Assembly: GCA_030686995.1 (NCBI GenBank)
Contig: CM060680.1
Coordinates: forward strand, 205,269,322-205,333,321
Direction: 5' to 3'
Source: Artemisia argyi
Lineage: Eukaryota; Streptophyta; Magnoliopsida; Asterales; Asteraceae
Length of the DNA: 64,000 bases
A program made the translations under genes and the position numbers. The notes beneath the pieces are model-generated. The model was not told the origin of the DNA, searched no databases, and worked only from the letters and a program-made list of their open reading frames with translations. Positions 32,763 to 43,187 of this stretch are shown one piece after another. Within the stretch, counting starts at the first letter, position 1; each line of letters begins with the position of its first letter.

Positions 32763-33856
32763 ATGACAAAACACAAAAACTCAGGCCAGCGGACTCCGCA
32801 GTTGGAAAAAACACGCGATGATCCACAGAGGAAGAAACATCAAGACTCGACCTCTAGGCAACTCTCTGGAACAACCAGTGCGCCTAGTCACCACGAATCG
32901 GGCATAACTCCAATTCTCCCCGCGGTAGAATTGCCCACCGGGACTACCCAAGCCACTACGGTGGCCCCAAGCGCTGAAGACCTTCAGCGCACCATCTTTA
33001 CTACTCCCCATCAAACGTCACCCATAGTGGACAACACTGTGCCGCCAGGCGCACCTAATCGTGAAAAGGGACCTAATGCGGAGACAAACATCCTCGCACT
33101 AGAAGAAGATGCACATGAGTTAACACTGAGTAATTTTGTATCTCAAAATTACGAAACTTTAACTAACCTCATGCAAGAGGAAACCAGAAGAAGGTCAAGT
33201 CTGAGCCTACAAGCTCGGCTTAACTTTAATCGGGAAACATCCCCACCGCGCTATCAGGAGCGCGAAAACAATGAAAGGCGTACCAATGTCCACGCTAGAC
33301 TTGGTACAGCATCTGACTCACAATACTCGGAGGAATACGAAGACAACGAGAGGCGTACCAATGTCCACGCTAGACTTGGTAGTCGTAGGATGCAAGACAG
33401 ACTTGGACGGCAACGCTCACCGAGCGAGAGCTCTTCAAGATCAGGAAGCAGGAGAATCCAGGATAGGCTTGGGAGACAGCACTCCCCAAGTAGAAGCCCT
33501 CCAAGCTCGGACTCCGAGGAAAAACGGCGCAAGCGCCACAAAAAGAGCAACTCCTCCTCAAGTAATTCCTCGGACAACGAGGATAGAGAGACAGGACATT
33601 GGAAGTCTAGAAGACGACGTCGTGATGAGGAGGACGAAGATATCTCTCTTCCTTGGCGTCGCCAAAAGGTCGACGCATTCGCGCGACGCATAAGCGATTA
33701 TTCAAATAACAAAAGAAGACGCATGCCCGCCAATGTTAAAACATATGACGGAATAGGTGATCCTGACGATCACCTAAAAATTTTCGATTTAGCTGCTGCT
33801 ATCGAAAATTGGCCACAACCTGTGTGGTGCCATATATTTAACTCTACATTAGTAGG
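32763..33856 (+). pseudogene. gag: Tat gag, N-terminal part
   Basis: The frame starts MTKHKNSGQRTPQ, matching the start of the intact minus-strand copy; an upstream Met at 32673 lies across the LTR end and is less likely. It contains Ser/Arg-rich repeats (RRTNVHARLG-type, RIQDRLGRQHSPS) and the start of the retrotransposon gag core (KTYDGIGDPDDHLKIF). It is interrupted at 33856 by the Athila-type LTR. The open frame runs on for about 30 codons into that LTR, which is not part of gag. Confidence 0.88.
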
Positions 33857-34846
33857 TGATACGTGGGAATCGCACCCGGCTTTACCTCTCGAGGGATCTC
33901 GAGAAGCTTACAACCCCCACCAGGCAGTGTACCTGATCGTTGTAGTATAGTATAGTGACAAGTACCGGGGGATTGATCGTTCAGCTTAGGAATAGTGTCG
34001 CTAGGATTAGAAAGCCTCCTAAATTAAGTCTAGGGGTGATGGATGATTCTTTTTGTATTTTATATTTTATAAAAGCAAGTAAAATCTCGGGTTTTGGAAG
34101 AGTGGGCGGAATTAGTTGCTAATCAACTAACCCAATAACTAAAGATGCAATCAAAATAAAATAAAAGAAATAAAAATGAAACTAATTACTAATGTGGTGT
34201 AGACAATAATGGGGAGAGTTGTGTTTACTTAGGTTTCATTACTCCCTAGATATCTTTTACAGGTTGATAGTTTGTTACAATTGTGTGGATGACGGATTAT
34301 ATTCCTTAATACTAGTCGTAGGGCCATGTACAATATTCCCTAACTCTATAAGATCCTACTTCACTCCATGTCGATCCTGTTAAAAGCTCATAACATAGGA
34401 TCATTAGAATTCTCCTATGCATTAAATATAACCAAAAATCATAGTACACCTTTGATCATGTTTCTTAAAACGTTCAAGCATGTTACCAATGGAAGTCTGC
34501 TAGTTTTCTTAAGCCTAACATCGAATACAATCATCCATAACAACTATAAACAAACAATCAACCCATAATTAACATCTAGGTTTCACTACATCTAAGCAAA
34601 CACAAAAGTAATCTAGCCGAGCATGTTAAATTGAAGACAAGTGTAAGATATATTCAAGCAACACATAGACATATTGATTGAATTGAAAGAGTACTTATCT
34701 CAAATTGACATGAAGGATCCAAGGGGTTGAAAACCCTTGAAAATACTGATAAGTTCGGACCTGGGGTTTCTCCAAAGTTACTCCCAATATGTTACACACT
34801 AATGATTGAAAATTGCAAAACTATATATAGATTTTCCAAGGTGACG
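33857..34846 (-). mobile_element. Athila 3' LTR fragment
   Basis: This is nearly identical to 43188-44177 of the 5' LTR. It breaks off at 'ttttccaaggtgacg', inside the first TGACG motif of the enhancer array, and continues directly with the antisense ORF of the Tat element. The short frame near 34368 lies inside the LTR and is not a gene. Confidence 0.9.
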
Positions 34847-34847
34847 A

Positions 34848-35643
34848 GGAGCTGTATCCGCACCTGATGTCTACCATAGCAGAGCGCAGGTATGGGTGTA
34901 CATTTTTCTTCTGCAATGTTGTTTTATCATACTTGTTAATTATTTCTGATCCTTGCTTATCTTGTTGATGTAGGTGGATGATCAGTCACGGACTGCGCCT
35001 GGCTGCTCTGGGTACGCTAGAGTCTCCAGAGGTGGTGGAAGCCTTCGGTAAAGTGGTGCACTGCGCCATGGAGCGTGGGAAGGCCCAGGCGATGGAGGAG
35101 CTTCATGAAGCTAAAGTATTGATCGTGGCGCTGACTGAGGTGCCCGGTTATAATGCGGAGGCTTATGATGAGCTTCTGCAAGCTATGGAGGGGATGAAGC
35201 TGCTGGAGCTACCCCATATCGCACGGCTAGAGCGCGACCAGGATCAGCCTATAAGTGTGATTATGCAGGGGCTGACCCTGGAGCGCCACTCTTTGGAGGA
35301 TGCTGAGGCGCAGCCGGACTTCTTTCTGAAAACTGACGAGTCGCAGCTGCAGGTTCCAGTTTTTGTGCAGCCGCGACACATGCTGAACCCGTTTGCCCTT
35401 GAGAAGGAAGTCCCTCTCAAGGAGGTCCTAGAGAAGCATGCGGAGAGGGCTGCCAAGAAGAAGGGCATGAAGGGCAAAGCTATTATGTGTGGCGTGGGTG
35501 CTGCGCACATTCCCAGATCGGATGGGATTCCTGTCAGCGTACCCACCGTGTCGCCCAAGGATGCCTTGGTTTTGTTGAAGCTTCAAGAGGCGAGGAGTTT
35601 TGCCGCTCCTGAAGATAGTCCGGAGCATCGCCATAGTATATAG
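34848..35643 (+). CDS. antisense ORF (aORF) of the Tat element, C-terminal part
   Basis: There are two exons: 34848-34891, ending AG/GTATGG, and 34975-35643 after TGTAG, in phase, with the joint in 'ERRWMISHGL'. It is coded opposite to gag-pol. The segment resembles the C-terminal half of plant proteins labelled 'putative gypsy-type transposase' (Transposase_28), which are extra ORFs of some Tat elements; their role is unknown and the transposase name is misleading. The protein is helical and acidic in the middle, with a basic patch (HAERAAKKKGMKGKA). Its N-terminal part was removed by the deletion at 34847. It stops normally before a poly(T) tract at 35648. Confidence 0.65.
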
Positions 35644-35759
35644 GCTTCTTTTTTTTTTGTAACCTTGTGTATTTGTAAATAACAAGTCTTTTTGTATAAT
35701 ATCTTTTTATATTGTTGTTATCTTTTTATGTAAAGAAGTTCAACTAAGATATTTTTCTC

Positions 35760-36100
35760 TAATTTAAGTTAAGTGCGTAGCTTAAAATAAATTATGAATG
35801 TAGGTTTGCATTATTTTGCAAAGTTTTTGACATTTGTGACCAAGAGTCTTGGCTCGTTTTTTGTACAATGTATTTAGATTAAGTGCGTGACTTAAGATAA
35901 ATGAACTTGCATTATTGTGCGAAGTTTTTTGATTTTTGTGACCAAGAGTCTTGGCTCGTTATTTGCTAAGCTTGTACGGTGTACTTAATAATTGCACATC
36001 CGTCGTGGGATGCGCAAGGGAAACTTACTTCAACGTCTTGTAAGTAAGGCGCTTAGCAAGGATGCGCATCCGTCGTGGGGTGCGCAAGGATACGTGATCC
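35760..36100. repeat. short tandem repeats between Tat pol and the aORF
   Basis: Two ~115-bp units share 'taagtgcgt-(a/g)-cttaa', 'gtgaccaagagtcttggctcg' and nearby blocks (about 35763-35873 and 35877-35990). Then two copies of a 'atccgtcgtgggatgcgcaagg' type unit follow (near 36000 and 36068). Tat elements often carry such repeats 3' of pol. Confidence 0.8.
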
Positions 36101-36424
36101 AATGTTGATGGGTTTGCAACCCTCTTACTCAACGAGTGAATTAGTAGGTTAACTCGTCCTTTATGCCATCGTGGGTCTTAATAGGTGCATGCACGCCATG
36201 TAGGCAAAATATAAAATAACAATATTGTAACATATTAAAAAAAAATGTACACAATAAAGTAAAATGTGTTATGGAGTTAGCTAGAAACCATAACGTTTTA
36301 TTAATACTTTCCAATGTATGAAAAATAAAATACAATTCCTAAGAAAAAGGAAAATTAAAGGAACAAACATTTATTGAGCACGTACTAGAGTGTGAGTATG
36401 TCTGTTTGTGGGCCGTAGCCTTTC

Positions 36425-39400
36425 CTAGAGGTAGCATCTTTTCAGATTGCAAATGTTCCAGGTGCGCGGTAGTTCGTAACCTTCCATGTTGCGCAACCTG
36501 TATGTACCATTGCCTAGTGTGTCTATGACCTCGTAAGGTCCTTCCCATTTGGGTCCAAGTTTGCTTGCGTCTTCTGCATGGCTCGCGTCATTGGCGCGGT
36601 ATACGAAGTCTCCTGGCCTGAAGGAAGTATGTTTGACTTTTGCGTCATAATACTTCTTCATTTTTGCTTTGGCCTTAGCTTCGCGAATAGCTGCGCGTTC
36701 GCGTCTTTCTTCCAGCAAATCCAAGTCTATGCGCCGTTCGTCATCATTTGTTGTGATGTTTACCTCCGCTGTGCGTATAGTTGGCATCCCAATTTCGGCT
36801 AGTATAACGGCTTCTGTTCCATATACAAGGGAGAATGGCGTGTCGCCAGTGCTGGTTTTTATTGATGTACGGTGTGCCCATAGGACATGCGACAATTCCT
36901 CCACCCATTTACCTTTGTGTCTGTCTAGACGCGCCTTTATTCCTTCGCCTAAGCTGCGATTCGCACGTTCTACTAGACCATTGGTTTGTGGGTGTTTCAC
37001 TGAAGCGAAGTGTTGTGTGATGTTCAATTGTGCGCACCAATCTTTGAATGGGTTGTCGCAGAATTGCTTTCCATTATCTGAGATGATTTCACCCGGTAGT
37101 CCGAAGCGACACACAATATTATCCCACACGAAGCGTTTGACTTGATTGCCAGTGATGCTCACTACTGCTTTTGCCTCAATCCACTTTGTGAAGTAGTCAA
37201 TGGCTACAATGAGGAATTTGAGCCCTCCAGCCGCAACTGGGAAAGGGCCTGCAATGTCAATGCCCCATTTATAGAATGGCCATGGTGAGGTAATGGGAGT
37301 TAACTCCTGTTGTGGTTGGCGCGGTATTGGCCTGTGCACTTGGCAATTACTACATTTTTTGATCATATCTCGCGCGTCGCGATGCATAGTAGGCCAATAA
37401 TACCCTGAGCGCAGTGCGCGCGCCACCACGGACCGTGGTCCTGAGTGCATGGCACATGATCCGGAATGAATTTCTAGGAGTACATAATCTGCTTGGAGAG
37501 GTCCAACACATCTGAGCCAAGGTTGTAAGAAGGAACGTCGATATAGGATGTTATCTCGTAACTCAAATTTCTGCGCTGTGCGTCGTACCCTTCGAGCATC
37601 CTTTTGATCTTGTGGTAAGATTCCTTTGCTTATGAAATCAATGATAGGTGTCATCCACGTGGGATCGTGTTCCTCTATCACCGTGGATATTTCCATCTCC
37701 GAGATTGACTTATTTTTTAGTGTCTCCACCAAGACCTGTTTTGATAGATGCGCAAAGCTTGTAGATGCGATCTTGCTGAGCGCATCCGCTTTTCTGTTGT
37801 CTCCTCTAGGTACTTGTTTGATTGTGAACCTATCAAAGCTCTGTATTAAGGACTTGGTCTTTTCGAGGTATTGGATCATGTGTTCATCCTTGGCTTCGTA
37901 TTCACCTAACACGTTGTTAGCTACTAGTCTGGAGTCCACATTTACTTCTAGGTTACGTACACCCATTTGTATTGCAATGCGTAGTCCAGCGAGTAGGGCT
38001 TCGTATTCTGCCTCATTGTTTGTGGCTGTGAATTCTAAGCGCAGTGCGTAGGTAAATTCTATCCCTTCTGGGTTGGTAAGGATGAGGCCTACGCCTGATC
38101 CATCCACGCATGATGATCCATCTGTGAACAGAATCCATGGTTCCTGTAGCTCTGTCTTGCTTGTTGCAAGTGGAGTATCAGTATCTGGCTTTTCCACAAT
38201 GAAATCGGCTAGTATTTGTCCCTTGATAGCAGTGCGTGGCCTATATGAGATATTATATTCAATCAAAAACACACTCCACTTCTGTAATCGCCCTGATGCG
38301 TCAGGTTTGGAAATAACTTGCTTAATGGGCTGGTCTGTGATCACAGCTATTGGATGTGCCTGAAAGTATCTGCGCAGTCTTTTGGCTGCGAACACTAGGG
38401 CTAGGACCAATTTTTCCATAGCGCTATAGTTAGTTTCCGTCTTCTTCAATGCCTTGCTTACAAAGTATATGGGAGTTTGAATGGAGTTCCTATCTGTTAG
38501 TAACACTGCGCTGACTGCTCCATGGGTTGCCGATAAGTACATGATCAATTCTTCCCCTGGTCGCGGTGCGACGAGTTTAGGAAGAGATGTCAGATGATGT
38601 TTTAGTTGTTGGAAAGCTTCCCCTGCTTCCTCTGTCCAACGAAAGTCTCCCTTTTTTGTGCACTTCGTGAGTGTTTTAAAGAGAGGGAGTGATTTGTCTG
38701 CTGACTTGGATAAGAAACGGTTTAGCCCTGCAAGCTTTCCGTTCAAGGATTGGACTTCTTTTAGTGTGCGCGGCAAGGGGAGGTCGATAACAACTTTTGT
38801 TTTTTCTGGGCAAGGTTTGATGCCATCTGGTTCAATTAAGTACCCGAGGAACATACCTTCTATTGCGCCAAATGTGCACTTTTTTGGATTCAGCTTCATG
38901 TTTATCTTCTCCAACATTTTAAACGTTTCCTCGATGTCGCGCACCAATTCCTCCTCTGTGTGGCTCTTTATAATGAGATCATCCACATAAACTTCCAAGT
39001 TGCGACCTACTTGCTTTTCAAAAGCCATATCCACCAGTCGTTGGTAAGTTGCGCCTGCGTTCTTTAGACCAAAGGGCATCTTTGTATAGCAGTAGACCCC
39101 TTGACTTGTGTGGAAAGCTATTTTTTCTTCATCTTCCACTGCCATCTGAATCTGATGGTATCCTTTATATGCATCTAAGAAGCATTTAAAGGGATATCCG
39201 CACAGAGATTCTACCTTCCAGTCTATCTCAGGCAACGGGTAGCAGTCCCGTGGACATGCTTTATTGAGGTCCGTGAAGTCCACGCACATCCTCCAACTGC
39301 CATCACTCTTCTTTACCATCACTGGGTTAGAGAGCCAGTCATGGTAGTAAACTTCGCGCATGATGCCTGCGTCTACAAGTTTGTGTACTTCTTCCAGAAT

Positions 39401-42073
39401 GACTTTTGCGCGCTCTGAAGCCTGGCCGCGCTTCTTCTGTCGTATTGGGGAATATCCTTGTCGGATTTGTAGATTGTGCTCTGTAATAGAGCATGGCACT
39501 CCAGTCATGTGCTTTGGTTCCCACGCAAAGATGCTTAGGTTCTTTTGCAAGAGTGCGCATATAGCTGCTTTACCTTTGTCAGATAAAGATCCCCCAATTG
39601 ATACTTGTTGATCTGGGTAGTCAGGATGAATAGCGACCTTTAACTTTGGTATTTTTGGTGCGCGATGTTCAGGAGTATGCTCTACCTCAGTGGTTACCAC
39701 ATTGCATTCTTTAGGTGGCACTGTGGTGTTGTAGAGGGTAACAATCCCTCCTTCCACTGGAAACTTTAGCATTCCATGAGCTGTGGAAGGTACGGCGCGC
39801 ATCGATGATATTCCAGGTCTTCCAATGATACCATTGTATGGTGAAGGAGACCTGATAATCATGAAGTTTATCCATGTCGCTATGGAGTGTTGTTCATCTC
39901 CCACTACTACGAGTAAGCGTAGCTGTCCAATAGGCCATATCTTCTCTCCTGTGAAGCCAGTCAACGATGTCGCAGCTGGTATCAATTGACTTTGTATCTC
40001 AGGTTTTAGCCTTTTGAAGCAATGTTCATATAGAATGTCTGCGGATGCTCCTCCATAGATATACATGCGGCGGATGTCGTGTCCCCCTGTATGTATCTCA
40101 ATGGTCAATAGCTCCATTACTGCGTTGTCCGCAGCTATGGTGGGGAAGGATATCTCTTTGTCTGAGGAGAACTTTTGGCTGACTTTTTGCTTTGTCTTGC
40201 GCTGCCATGATTGTATCATGTAGATGATGTCGGCCTTATCTTTGGATTGTTCCTTTTTAACTCCGCTTCTTTGCTTATCATTCCCTTCCTTGATACTTTT
40301 TACCAAGTGATCCATTCTTCCTTCCTTTACTAATTTTTCAATTAGCTGTCGTAGCTGAACACACTCATTAGTCGTATGGCCTTTTTGGCCATGGTATTCG
40401 CAGTATCCATTGCCTATGCGCTTGTCCTCTGGGGTGCGCATCGGTGGTGGTTTTGGGAAGTTTGACCCTTCTGTCGCAAATATCTCTCTTGGAGTTTTTG
40501 TGAGGGGAGTATATTTGTCATTGTCTCTTCCACTTCCTTGACCGCGGTAATTCCTGCTGCGATTGTTACTTTGATCATTGGATTGTCTCCTAGGCTGTTC
40601 TTGTTGCTTATAGCTTGAGTAGCCTTTCTTGCTGTCCGCTGCGGCTGCTTCTCCTTGGATAAAGGAGCGTGTGCGCTTCATTAGCTCATCAAAGTTTTGG
40701 GGAACCTTGTCGTTCAGCTTCCTTATGAGTTCTGGGTTGTTAATCCCATTCATGAATCCTGAGATTTTTAAGACTTCAGGGCACGCTTTGACGTATATGC
40801 ACTCATCTTTGAAGCGTTCCATGTAGGCGCTGGTTGATTCCCCTTGGCGCTGTTTTATCCTTGCTAATTCAACAGAGTTTTTAGCGCACTTCTTTCTTTG
40901 GGTGAAGTTCAGACGGAATGCCTTCCGTAATTCTTCAAAACCCCCTATGCTTCTGTGTGGAAGCTTGCTGAACCAGGTTCGCGCATTCCCTACTAATGTA
41001 GAATTAAACATATGACACCACACGGGTTGTGGCCAATTTTCGATGGTAGCCGCAGACTCAAAAATTTTTAGATGATCATCGGGGTCTCCCGTTCCATCAT
41101 ATGTTTTTACATTAGTGGGCATGCGCCTTCTCTTATGGTCAGAATAGTCGCTGATGCGCCTCGTGAATGCATCAACTTTCTGACGACGCCACGGAAGGGA
41201 TAAGTCCTCATCCTCCTCTTCGCGACGTCTTCCTCTGGATTTCCAGTGTCCTGTTTCTTTGTCCTCGTTGTCCGAGGAATCGCTAGAGGAGGGGTTTTCT
41301 TTTCTGCGGCGCTTGCGCCGGTTTCTATCAGAGGAATGATCTGAGGGGCTTTCACTAGGGGAGGGTCTCCTTCCCAATCTGTCGTGAACTCTCCTACTTC
41401 CGGACCTGGAGGATCCTACACTTGGTGACCGTGGTTGTCCAAGTCTATCTTGTATTCTTCTACTACCAAGTCTGGTATGGATGTTGGTTTGCCTCTCATT
41501 ACCTTCGTAATCCTCTGAATATTGGGAGTTAGACGTTGTACCAAGTCTGTCGTGGACATTGGTGCGCCTTTCGTTATATTCGCGCTCATGATGGCGCGGT
41601 GGAGATCTTGCTGGGCCAAAATTTAACCGGTCATGCAGGTTATGGCCTGATCTTCTTCTTGCTTCCTCTCGCATGAGACTAGTTAGAGCTTCGTAGTGCT
41701 GGGATACGAAGTTGTTTAGTATCAACTCAGGAGCATCTTCTTCTGCTGCAAGGACTTCTGTTTCAGCATGGGGTTCCCCTTCACGATTAGGTGCACCCGG
41801 CGGTGTAGTGTTGTCCACTATAGGTACCGGCTGAAAAGGCGTGGTGAAGAGGGTGCGCTGGAGATCATCGGCGCTTGTAGCCACCGTAGTGTCTTGGGTT
41901 ATCCTCACAGGTAATTCCAACGTGGGAATTGGGGTTATCTCGGGTTGACCAGGTGTACTGGTCATTCCGTAGGTTGGTCTTGAAGTTGAGTTTTGATGCT
42001 TCATCTTGTGCGAGTTATCCCGGGTTTTCTCTGACTGCGGAGTCCGCTGTCCTGAGTTCTTATTCTTCGGCAT
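36425..42073 (-). CDS. gag-pol: Tat gag-pol polyprotein (1,882 aa), open throughout
   Basis: One frame covers gag and pol. In order: Ser/Arg-rich gag N-terminus; gag core (GDPDDHLKIF, ARTWFSKLP, about 330-450); a zinc-knuckle-like CEYHGQKGHTTNEC; aspartic protease (about 670, YGGASADI); reverse transcriptase with YVDD (about 1030); a first RNase H (about 1185-1300); a second, archaeal-like RNase H (starting FTDGSS, about 1320-1440), the mark of the Tat lineage; and integrase with an HHCC finger (about 1540-1575) and D-D-E core (GIDIAGPF, SDNGKQF, VERANRS at about 1606, 1664, 1701). There is no stop or frameshift, but the protease motif has Tyr where the catalytic Asp should be; the plus-strand copy has Asp there. 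Confidence 0.95.
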   Translation of the reverse strand: MPKNKNSGQRTPQSEKTRDNSHKMKHQNSTSRPTYGMTSTPGQPEITPIPTLELPVRITQDTTVATSADDLQRTLFTTPFQPVPIVDNTTPPGAPNREGEPHAETEVLAAEEDAPELILNNFVSQHYEALTSLMREEARRRSGHNLHDRLNFGPARSPPRHHEREYNERRTNVHDRLGTTSNSQYSEDYEGNERQTNIHTRLGSRRIQDRLGQPRSPSVGSSRSGSRRVHDRLGRRPSPSESPSDHSSDRNRRKRRRKENPSSSDSSDNEDKETGHWKSRGRRREEEDEDLSLPWRRQKVDAFTRRISDYSDHKRRRMPTNVKTYDGTGDPDDHLKIFESAATIENWPQPVWCHMFNSTLVGNARTWFSKLPHRSIGGFEELRKAFRLNFTQRKKCAKNSVELARIKQRQGESTSAYMERFKDECIYVKACPEVLKISGFMNGINNPELIRKLNDKVPQNFDELMKRTRSFIQGEAAAADSKKGYSSYKQQEQPRRQSNDQSNNRSRNYRGQGSGRDNDKYTPLTKTPREIFATEGSNFPKPPPMRTPEDKRIGNGYCEYHGQKGHTTNECVQLRQLIEKLVKEGRMDHLVKSIKEGNDKQRSGVKKEQSKDKADIIYMIQSWQRKTKQKVSQKFSSDKEISFPTIAADNAVMELLTIEIHTGGHDIRRMYIYGGASADILYEHCFKRLKPEIQSQLIPAATSLTGFTGEKIWPIGQLRLLVVVGDEQHSIATWINFMIIRSPSPYNGIIGRPGISSMRAVPSTAHGMLKFPVEGGIVTLYNTTVPPKECNVVTTEVEHTPEHRAPKIPKLKVAIHPDYPDQQVSIGGSLSDKGKAAICALLQKNLSIFAWEPKHMTGVPCSITEHNLQIRQGYSPIRQKKRGQASERAKVILEEVHKLVDAGIMREVYYHDWLSNPVMVKKSDGSWRMCVDFTDLNKACPRDCYPLPEIDWKVESLCGYPFKCFLDAYKGYHQIQMAVEDEEKIAFHTSQGVYCYTKMPFGLKNAGATYQRLVDMAFEKQVGRNLEVYVDDLIIKSHTEEELVRDIEETFKMLEKINMKLNPKKCTFGAIEGMFLGYLIEPDGIKPCPEKTKVVIDLPLPRTLKEVQSLNGKLAGLNRFLSKSADKSLPLFKTLTKCTKKGDFRWTEEAGEAFQQLKHHLTSLPKLVAPRPGEELIMYLSATHGAVSAVLLTDRNSIQTPIYFVSKALKKTETNYSAMEKLVLALVFAAKRLRRYFQAHPIAVITDQPIKQVISKPDASGRLQKWSVFLIEYNISYRPRTAIKGQILADFIVEKPDTDTPLATSKTELQEPWILFTDGSSCVDGSGVGLILTNPEGIEFTYALRLEFTATNNEAEYEALLAGLRIAIQMGVRNLEVNVDSRLVANNVLGEYEAKDEHMIQYLEKTKSLIQSFDRFTIKQVPRGDNRKADALSKIASTSFAHLSKQVLVETLKNKSISEMEISTVIEEHDPTWMTPIIDFISKGILPQDQKDARRVRRTAQKFELRDNILYRRSFLQPWLRCVGPLQADYVLLEIHSGSCAMHSGPRSVVARALRSGYYWPTMHRDARDMIKKCSNCQVHRPIPRQPQQELTPITSPWPFYKWGIDIAGPFPVAAGGLKFLIVAIDYFTKWIEAKAVVSITGNQVKRFVWDNIVCRFGLPGEIISDNGKQFCDNPFKDWCAQLNITQHFASVKHPQTNGLVERANRSLGEGIKARLDRHKGKWVEELSHVLWAHRTSIKTSTGDTPFSLVYGTEAVILAEIGMPTIRTAEVNITTNDDERRIDLDLLEERRERAAIREAKAKAKMKKYYDAKVKHTSFRPGDFVYRANDASHAEDASKLGPKWEGPYEVIDTLGNGTYRLRNMEGYELPRTWNICNLKRCYL

Positions 42074-42096
42074 TCTAGTCTTGAGTTCTTAGTGTG

Positions 42097-42114
42097 GTCC
42101 CACGGATGGTGCCA
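42097..42114 (-). other. primer binding site of the minus-strand Tat
   Basis: Minus-strand TGGCACCATCCGTGGGAC follows the LTR end after five bases. The plus-strand Tat has TGGCGCC at the same place, so this copy carries a G-to-A change in the primer site. Confidence 0.8.
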
Positions 42115-42119
42115 CTTGT

Positions 42120-42614
42120 TGCTACAAAAGTTGGGCGCTCTTAGCTTAGGCTTGGGCTCTTGTATCAACTCACTTCTTAATGCTTGTGGACCTGCGCACT
42201 AAGAAAATAAACAGACACCGTTAGGCTTATCGTGGGATTGTCTCCCACGATTAGACTCCGGCGTGAGAGTAAGTAATCGGTTTGAGGTTCTCGTAAAGAG
42301 TTTAGGGATTTAGTAAATCGTACCTTTGAATGAAGATGTATCATTCTATATATATGGGCATAGAAACCGTGTTTCTTGCTCCTTACTCTTCGCACGCGTG
42401 GTGCTTATCTAAGGTAAGGATATCTATCCCATAGATAGAAGATCCTTATCTATACCGTGTATAGTTTAGTTGGATTGGGCTTTGGGCTTCGTGAGCCCAA
42501 GCCGTTGATACCGCGGCCCAAACCATTGTCATGGTAGCCCACTCGTGGTGGGCTTAGGCGCTAGTAATGTATATTATTTGGACTCGTGGCCCAAATATAG
42601 ACTATATGTCATCA
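42120..42614 (-). mobile_element. 5' LTR of the minus-strand Tat (495 bp)
   Basis: It runs on the minus strand from TGATGACATATAG to TTGTAGCA. It aligns over its length with 32235-32721, with substitutions and small indels. A TATA-like 'tatatatag' lies near 42350. The gene-like frame near 42177-42395 is inside the LTR and is not counted. Confidence 0.88.
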
Positions 42615-43016
42615 ATCATCCCAAGAGGTGATGGATCCCGCGGGAAAACGTTCAAGCCATGGACTAGCTTGATCACGTAGAGAGAATTGGAATAGGCGTA
42701 ATCGGGTTGACTCTCTAGTTGCAAAATCAAGGTCTATAGAATCTACGATTTTAAGGAAGTCTTTGAGATGTTGATTAGGATCTTCGAAACGAAGTCCATG
42801 GAATGCACATCCGCTTTGCACCAACCAGATGGTGTCGGATCTCAAGGGGGACACATTGGCTCCGGTGAGCTCAATAGTGTTTCGATAGCCTTGGTGGCTA
42901 GGACGGGAATACTCTCCTAGGGTTCAGGGCCTAAGAGGTTGGTTTGCTACAGGTGGGTTTTGTGGGTGGTTTTGTTGTGGTGGGTTGATGTGTTCAAAGA
43001 TGTTACCACCTTCCAT
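42615..43016 (-). pseudogene. gag: Athila-type gag, N-terminal fragment
   Basis: It starts MEGGNIFEH on the minus strand. It contains the typical Athila gag signature (SRPSHQGYRNTIEL, then LRFEDPNQHLKDFLKI, LRLFQFSLRDQASPWLERF, PAGSITSWDD). A TGA interrupts the frame just before 'TLGEYSRPS', in a position where a C-to-T change in an Arg codon would explain it. It is cut off by the Tat LTR; the final stop codon is provided by the LTR's TGA. Confidence 0.85.
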
Positions 43017-43187
43017 GATGTCGGATGGTAAAGGTTATGAACAAAAGCACGAAGAAATAAGATAGACAAAAGAAAACCTAGAAATAAAAATAAAATCTTA
43101 CTAGAAAGGAATCTAGCAAGTAGACCTAATAAAAAGAAATCCTAACCTAGACAATAACTATTCCCCGGGCTGCGGCGCCAAAAACTT

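Larger units (their letters stand above)
34847..42614 (-). mobile_element. Tat-lineage Ty3/gypsy element, minus strand, nearly intact
   Basis: It has a 5' LTR (42614-42120), primer site, a full gag-pol ORF (42073-36425), a tandem-repeat region and an antisense ORF. The 3' LTR and the element's end are missing because of the deletion at 34846/34847. It sits in the Athila gag at 42614/42615; 'atcat' (42615-42619) is the likely target copy. Dual RNase H domains and the antisense ORF are the reasons for the Tat assignment. Confidence 0.9.

Noticed and set aside
34368..34568. 66-aa frame, also present at 43698
   Set aside because: It occurs twice only because the LTR does; both lie inside LTR sequence.
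36578..41619. Many plus-strand frames opposite the Tat gag-pol
   Set aside because: They are shadows of one long minus-strand coding frame and show no family motifs.
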